From an uncultured Eubacteriales bacterium (lineage in GTDB: Bacteria; Bacillota; Clostridia; Oscillospirales; Oscillospiraceae): 18,928 bases of DNA. How positions within the stretch are numbered: the stretch's first letter is position 1; every line of letters begins with the position of its first letter. Below the pieces are notes generated by a model that did no database searches, was not told where the DNA came from, and saw nothing but the letters and a program-made list of their open reading frames with translations. Of this stretch, positions 14,718 to 18,928 are shown piece after piece. The stretch covers positions 1 to 18,928 of the forward strand of contig USQL01000043.1 of NCBI GenBank assembly GCA_900556935.1, given 5' to 3'. Both the position numbers and the translations under genes were made by a program.

Positions 14718-16076
14718 TTATTGATGATACTCCTCCAAAAACGCGCCGTTTTCCCTGAGGGTTGCCCGCAGCAGGTCCGTATCCAGGGCGTTGGCGTTTT
14801 TGCCGGTGCGGATGGTCTGGGCCGCGGCGGTACCGGCGGCCTGGGCGATGCCCATGAGCACCGGGGTCACCCGGACCGCCGAGCAGGCCACGTGGGTGGC
14901 GCTGAGGCATCTTCCGGAAACAATCAGGTTGCTGGGGCTGGCCACAACCAGGCTGCGATAGGGGATGGAATACCAGCTGCCGGGCTTCAGGAACCGGTGC
15001 ACGGTGTTGCCCCCGTCGGGGGAATGGACATCGATGGGATAGCCGCCCATGGCGATGGCATCCGGGAACATGACGTTGGATACCAAATCGTCCTCGGTGA
15101 GCTTGTATAGGCCGTCCACCTTCCGGCTCTCCCGGATGCCGATGTTGGGGCCGGAGAAGGCCAAATGGCAGTTTTCAAAGCCGGGAATGTATTTGCGCAG
15201 GAAGTGGTAGACCTCCTGGACCTGCTTCCGGCCCTCAATCTCGGCCTTCGTCAGGTCGAAGGGGTCCACCGCGCTGAGCTTGGAGACCCGGGTCATATTG
15301 ACGCAGTATTCCCCCGGGGTGTTGGTCTCGAAGCACAGAACCGTATCCCGATCGATATGGAATTCCCCCGCGTCCTTGGCCGCCTGAATCTTGCTGAACG
15401 CGCCAGAGATATCGTAGTGCTTTAATTCCCGGAGATTGTGAGGGGTCAGCCGGAACATATCGTTCAGATTGTCCAGCACATAGTCGCAGACCTTGTCCCG
15501 GTCCACGCCGTAGACGTGGAAATTCAGCGTCATGGGCTGGGCCAGATGGTCCGTCTCCCGGCCATAGCAGCTGGTAACCCCGGCGCTGGTGGCCACATCC
15601 GCGTCCGCGGAGGCATCCACAAAGGTGGTTGCCTGAATCCGGTAGTACCCGCCCTTGGTAAAGACCACCACGGCGGCGATTTTGTCCCCCTCCATTTCGC
15701 ACTGGGTGAACACCGTGTGGTACATCAGCGTCACCCCGGCCTCCAGGCACATGTCCTCCCAGACGATTTTCAGACCCTCCGGGTCAAAGGCGGTGGTGGA
15801 GGAGCAGAAGCCCACAGCATCCGGAATATGGCCGGTGGAGAAGCCCCGGCGCATCATTTCCTCGACCATCTCCTGGGGGATGCCCCGGACCACCTGCACA
15901 TTTCCCGCGTGGAAGGTCATCTGGGGGGCCGTTCCGCAGGCGGTCAGCGCGCCGCCCAGGTAGCCGTTCTGCTCCACGAGAAGCGTCCGGGCACCGCCCC
16001 GGGCGCTGGCAATGGCCGCGACGGTTCCGGCGGGGCCGCCGCCGATGACCACCACATCATACTGTAGTTCTTTCAT
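14718..16076 (-). CDS. FAD-dependent oxidoreductase (FAD_oxidored family)
   Basis: The start at 16076 follows GGAGGAG by about 8 nt and overlaps the end of the upstream peptidase-like gene by 20 bp. The 452-residue protein begins MKELQYDVVVIGGGPAGTVA, with a dinucleotide-binding GGGPAG (12-17) and acidic VEQNGYLGG (34-42). It has the VDASADADVATSAG second FAD contact (about 153-166) and ends with NLIVSGRCLSATHVACSAVR and MGIAQAAGTAAA, all typical of PF12831. Members include oxidoreductases of unknown substrate found next to sugar- and amino-acid-catabolic genes. No CXXC or iron-sulfur motif is visible. In this operon it may oxidise or reduce the compound acted on by the HyuA-like ATPase (inference). 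Substrate unknown. Confidence 0.88.
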   Translation of the reverse strand: MKELQYDVVVIGGGPAGTVAAIASARGGARTLLVEQNGYLGGALTACGTAPQMTFHAGNVQVVRGIPQEMVEEMMRRGFSTGHIPDAVGFCSSTTAFDPEGLKIVWEDMCLEAGVTLMYHTVFTQCEMEGDKIAAVVVFTKGGYYRIQATTFVDASADADVATSAGVTSCYGRETDHLAQPMTLNFHVYGVDRDKVCDYVLDNLNDMFRLTPHNLRELKHYDISGAFSKIQAAKDAGEFHIDRDTVLCFETNTPGEYCVNMTRVSKLSAVDPFDLTKAEIEGRKQVQEVYHFLRKYIPGFENCHLAFSGPNIGIRESRKVDGLYKLTEDDLVSNVMFPDAIAMGGYPIDVHSPDGGNTVHRFLKPGSWYSIPYRSLVVASPSNLIVSGRCLSATHVACSAVRVTPVLMGIAQAAGTAAAQTIRTGKNANALDTDLLRATLRENGAFLEEYHQ

Positions 16077-16629
16077 TCCCGTTCTCCTCCTGCTGTAGTT
16101 GTTCATAATAGGTTCTGGCAAAGGCGTGGGCACCGATTTCGGACAGGGCCCGGATTCCGGTGCTGCCGATTTTCAGTCTGCCCAGACGCAGCATGGGCAC
16201 GCTGTATTCCCGGCTGGTCAGGCCAATTTCGTTGCATTCCAGAAAGTGATAGTATTCATGGCTGAGAATCACATTTTGCGCGTCCTCCGGGGACATGCGG
16301 TTCTGCTCAGCCCAAAGGGCGACGGATTTCAGGTACAGATTGATTTCGTTTGTTCCGGACAGGTAGTCGCTGAAATACCGCTGCCTGCCCACAACATAAT
16401 CCGTATCCTTGGGGCAGACCTTCAGCCCGCTTTTTTCAGCGATTTTTCGAAAATCCCGCTCTCCGCCGAATTTTTCGAAAATCCGCCTGGCGGCGGCCTC
16501 GCCCTTGCTCCAGGCGGCCTCTACGATTTTTGGCCGGTCCTCCGGGGGGATTTTTTCATAGCAGGGGTCGTAGGACAGCTCCTGCTCCGCAAGCTCCCGC
16601 CCGGGGAAGGGCAGTGTGTAGTCCGGCAT
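16057..16629 (-). CDS. Putative HExxH metallopeptidase, ImmA/IrrE-like
   Basis: A 190-residue soluble protein with a zinc-peptidase motif SHEYYHFLE: His124, Glu125, His128. The segment SEIGAHAFARTYY (163-175) supplies a candidate third ligand Glu164, 36 residues after His128, resembling the E-x-EA-x-x-FA helix of the ImmA/IrrE (DUF955) group. No signal peptide or membrane segment is seen. It starts 5 bp after the hyuA stop (TAACGCCTATG) without its own clear ribosome binding site, so it is likely translated by coupling, and its 3' end overlaps the FAD oxidoreductase gene. ImmA proteins usually pair with a phage or ICE repressor; none is present here, so a different substrate, or a non-peptidase use of the fold, is possible. 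Peptidase activity is inference from the motif. Confidence 0.72.
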   Translation of the reverse strand: MPDYTLPFPGRELAEQELSYDPCYEKIPPEDRPKIVEAAWSKGEAAARRIFEKFGGERDFRKIAEKSGLKVCPKDTDYVVGRQRYFSDYLSGTNEINLYLKSVALWAEQNRMSPEDAQNVILSHEYYHFLECNEIGLTSREYSVPMLRLGRLKIGSTGIRALSEIGAHAFARTYYEQLQQEENGNERTTV

Positions 16630-16634
16630 AGGCG

Positions 16635-18782
16635 TTAGGTATCGGTACGGTTGGTTGCGGCCAGGATCAGGGGCATCTGCTCCTCGTAGCCCGCCAGCTC
16701 TACCTCTGCCAGGGAATAAATCTGGTCCGCGGCGCTCATACCGGACAGGTCAATGACCTTCTTGTTCAAAACGATGTAGAAATTGGGCAGGTTGGTGCCG
16801 CCGTCGTTGTATTCCGTCAGCTCCTCCAGCAGGTAGGCCGCGTCCTTCTTCCAGCCCGCAATGCTGGACTGACGGACCATGGCGTTGTTCTTCTGCAGCC
16901 GGATGACACCCTCCTCGTCAACCAGACGCAGGGGATGGGTCACCTTTTTCAGCAGGCCAAACAGCTTCTTCTCCACATGGTCTGTGGTGATGGCGTAGAC
17001 AAAGCCGTTCTCCGCCGCAACCCGAAGCTGGGCAGGGTCTACGGACAGGTTTTCTCCGACAACCTTCAAAAGCTCTTCCTTGCTCAGCAGCTTCTTGGTC
17101 AAATCCTTACTCCGCAGCTCTGTGGTGCCCACGGCAATGGCCCGGACCACATGGCGCTGGGTATCAATCTCCACGGTCACCTCCACGGTGCCGGGGGCGG
17201 CACCGTTGCGGATGGCCTTCTGCTCCGCCTCCCGGCGGACACTGATGATGTCCGCGTCGGTGGGGTTGCTGATGGAGCGCTCCACCATATCCCGGACCAT
17301 GGCCAGGGCCACGCCGATGGTGGAAATCACCGGGGCGTTCCGGGCAATCCGGCACTTCTGCCCCATGGTCTCCGCCAGATGGGGTACCACGGTGGAGGCG
17401 CCGCCGCCGCCGCCTACAAAGCAGGTGGTTCGGGGATCCATCTTGTAGTCCTTCATCAGCTGGGAAGCAACCCTGCTGTTCTTCTCCGCGGCAAAGGCCA
17501 GCACCTTCCGGGCGGCCTCCTCAACGGAAATGCCCATGTTGTCGGCCAGGGGCTTCCACGCCTTGACGGCGGCCTCCCGGTTGCCGTAGGCGTAGTCGCC
17601 TTCTTTGACATAGCCCGCGATATTGGCGGCACCGGACATGGTCAGCGCCACCCGGACACCGTTCGCGCACTCGATGCAGGCGTACTCCGGGTCTGTGGGC
17701 ATGGGTCGGACGGTCACCAGCCGGGGCTGCACAATCTTATCCGGGTCCGTATAGACCTCGTAGTCCAGCGCGGCGATGTGGGCGCTTCTGGGACCGGTGG
17801 AGACGGCCTTGCCGTCCTTAATCTGCACCATGGAGCCGCCGCCGATGCCTACGGTCCGAACATCCAGGGAGTTCAAGTAGGTCTTGTGGCCGCCAACCTC
17901 GGCGTACTGAATCATGACCTTGCCGTCCTTGACGCAGGAGATATCCGTGGAGGTACCGCCGACCTCAAAGAAGATGCCGTCGGTGAGCTTTTCATACATC
18001 AGCGCGCCGGCCACACCGGCGGCGGGGCCGGACAGAATGGTCAGGATGGGGCGGCTGCGCACCTCATCCACGGTCATAACACCGCCGTCGCAGCGCATGA
18101 CCATCAGGGGGCTCTTGATACCGGCGGACTTGATGCTGTCGTCCGTCATGGTGGCGGCTTCCAGCATTTTCGGCATAATGGAGGCATTGATGACGGCGGT
18201 ACGGGTCCGGATGCGCAGGCCGTAGAGCTTGGAAATATCGTTGGTCGCGGTTGCGGGGAGGTTTTCCTCCGCGCAGATGCGCACTGCCAGATTCTCGTTG
18301 GTCGGGTCATCCACGCTGAAGGCCTCCGCGGCCACAAAGGAGCCGGCCCCCTGGGCCTTCAGGCGCTCCACCGCCGCCCGAATAGCCGCGTCCACATCCT
18401 TGGAGGCATCCACATATTCGTTTTCGCTGGGCAGGAACTTTCCGTCGGCCAGCTCAATCTGACCCATGACGGTATCGGATTTGCTCTTTGCGCCCTGCAG
18501 GCCGGAGCCAATGGTGATGATGCCAACGTTGGCAACGTCGCCCTCCAGCAGCGCGTTGGTGGCCTGGGTGGTGCCGTGGGCGATGAACACCACGTCCTCC
18601 GGGGCAATGTTGTGCTCCTGCATTACCCGGTGCAGCACCTGTACAATACCCGCTGCCACGCCCTCCTTGGCGGAATGGGTGGTGGGAACCTTCACGGTTC
18701 CGATGAGCTCGTAGGTATCGTTGTCAATCGCGACGGCATCCGTAAAGGTGCCGCCTACATCTATACCGATTCGGACTTTCAT
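16635..18782 (-). CDS. HyuA-like hydantoinase/oxoprolinase family subunit
   Basis: Start at ATG 18782, with AAGGAG about 8 nt upstream. The 715-residue protein has the Hydantoinase/oxoprolinase N-terminal domain (MKVRIGIDVGGTFTDAVAID; AHGTTQATNALLEG at 69-81) and the Hydantoinase_A ATPase core: SGPAAGV (251-257), FEVGGTSTDIS (272-282), VRTVGIGGGS (308-317) and FVGGGGGASTVVP (455-467). The family uses ATP to activate cyclic amides (5-oxoproline, hydantoins) or ketones for carboxylation, normally together with a HyuB-type subunit. No hyuB is seen in the window; the C-terminal 200 residues (about 510-715) do not look like HyuB. It leads the operon with the peptidase-like and FAD genes. Substrate is unknown, and the lack of a partner makes a non-hydantoinase role likely. 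Confidence 0.9.
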   Translation of the reverse strand: MKVRIGIDVGGTFTDAVAIDNDTYELIGTVKVPTTHSAKEGVAAGIVQVLHRVMQEHNIAPEDVVFIAHGTTQATNALLEGDVANVGIITIGSGLQGAKSKSDTVMGQIELADGKFLPSENEYVDASKDVDAAIRAAVERLKAQGAGSFVAAEAFSVDDPTNENLAVRICAEENLPATATNDISKLYGLRIRTRTAVINASIMPKMLEAATMTDDSIKSAGIKSPLMVMRCDGGVMTVDEVRSRPILTILSGPAAGVAGALMYEKLTDGIFFEVGGTSTDISCVKDGKVMIQYAEVGGHKTYLNSLDVRTVGIGGGSMVQIKDGKAVSTGPRSAHIAALDYEVYTDPDKIVQPRLVTVRPMPTDPEYACIECANGVRVALTMSGAANIAGYVKEGDYAYGNREAAVKAWKPLADNMGISVEEAARKVLAFAAEKNSRVASQLMKDYKMDPRTTCFVGGGGGASTVVPHLAETMGQKCRIARNAPVISTIGVALAMVRDMVERSISNPTDADIISVRREAEQKAIRNGAAPGTVEVTVEIDTQRHVVRAIAVGTTELRSKDLTKKLLSKEELLKVVGENLSVDPAQLRVAAENGFVYAITTDHVEKKLFGLLKKVTHPLRLVDEEGVIRLQKNNAMVRQSSIAGWKKDAAYLLEELTEYNDGGTNLPNFYIVLNKKVIDLSGMSAADQIYSLAEVELAGYEEQMPLILAATNRTDT

Positions 18783-18887
18783 TGTAGTTCTCCTTTTCTC
18801 GTTGTGGCATTCTTCGGGAACGCGCGGATAACGGCAGAAAATGTCATCATCCGCCCATTTCGGAAGGTGGGGATTAGAAAACAATCT
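18783..18887. other. Leader region of the hyuA operon
   Basis: About 105 bp between the hyuA ATG and the repeat at the right edge. Apart from the ribosome binding site, no convincing promoter, riboswitch-like structure or operator was seen on the minus strand. The promoter could lie beyond the window. Confidence 0.4.
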
Positions 18888-18928
18888 GTCATTGCGAACC
18901 AGTGCGCGCACTGGTGTGGCAATCCCCC
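18888..18928. repeat. REP-like palindromic repeat (cut by window edge)
   Basis: The element contains the perfect 16 bp palindrome CCAGTGCGCGCACTGG (18899-18914). Outer arms ATTGC (18891-18895) and GCAAT (18919-18923) extend it with a short mismatch on each side. The layout GTCATTGC...palindrome...GCAATCCCCC is the form of the dispersed intergenic palindromes known from many Firmicutes genomes. Only one copy lies in this window, so its repetitive nature is inferred from its form. Confidence 0.6.

Overview
The window looks like a chromosomal segment of an anaerobic, fermentative Clostridia-class Firmicute, most likely a gut Oscillospiraceae/Ruminococcaceae-type organism. This is inferred from strong AGGAGG-type ribosome binding sites, moderately high GC with a C/G-rich third position, a full-length bifunctional AdhE, an ISL3 transposase remnant and a REP-like palindrome at the right edge. 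No rRNA or tRNA genes and no CRISPR array were seen. Species cannot be fixed without a search.

Layout. (a) 1-1006 is a graveyard: the tail of a winged-helix protein, a broken DUF262 (GmrSD-type restriction) gene with a frameshift and an in-frame stop, and the C-terminal part of an ISL3 transposase. (b) 1091-10669, minus strand, is a ten-gene sugar operon read in the order lacI-type regulator, ribokinase, xylose-isomerase-like TIM barrel isomerase/epimerase, rbsD, rbsB, rbsA, rbsC, zinc-dependent MDR dehydrogenase, an unusual TIM-barrel protein, and a YczE/YitT-like membrane protein. (c) 10670-10985 is the control region of that operon plus a hairpin-rich segment. (d) 10983-11695, plus strand, holds two truncated genes (C-terminus of a PfkB kinase, N-terminal part of a SIS-domain isomerase), the relic of another sugar-phosphate operon, closed by a strong hairpin. 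(e) 11865-14471, plus strand, is adhE with its own good sigma-A-type promoter and a convergent terminator. (f) 14548-18782, minus strand, is an operon of a HyuA-like hydantoinase/oxoprolinase ATPase subunit, a small HExxH (ImmA/IrrE-like) putative metallopeptidase and an FAD-dependent oxidoreductase, with a possible broken small gene at the end.

How the genes work together. In the sugar operon a periplasmic-type lipoprotein (RbsB-like), an ATPase (RbsA-like) and a permease (RbsC-like) import a sugar; RbsD would interconvert its ring forms, and the kinase would phosphorylate it. The isomerase/epimerase, the dehydrogenase and the second TIM-barrel protein are not needed for ribose. This suggests that the real substrate is a rarer sugar, a sugar alcohol or an inositol-like compound that is oxidised or epimerised before phosphorylation. 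A palindrome 37 bp upstream of the regulator fits LacI-family autoregulation.

The least conventional part is the hyuA / HExxH / FAD-oxidoreductase operon: the usual HyuB partner is absent within the window, and a putative peptidase gene is sandwiched with 5 bp spacing on one side and a 20 bp overlap on the other.
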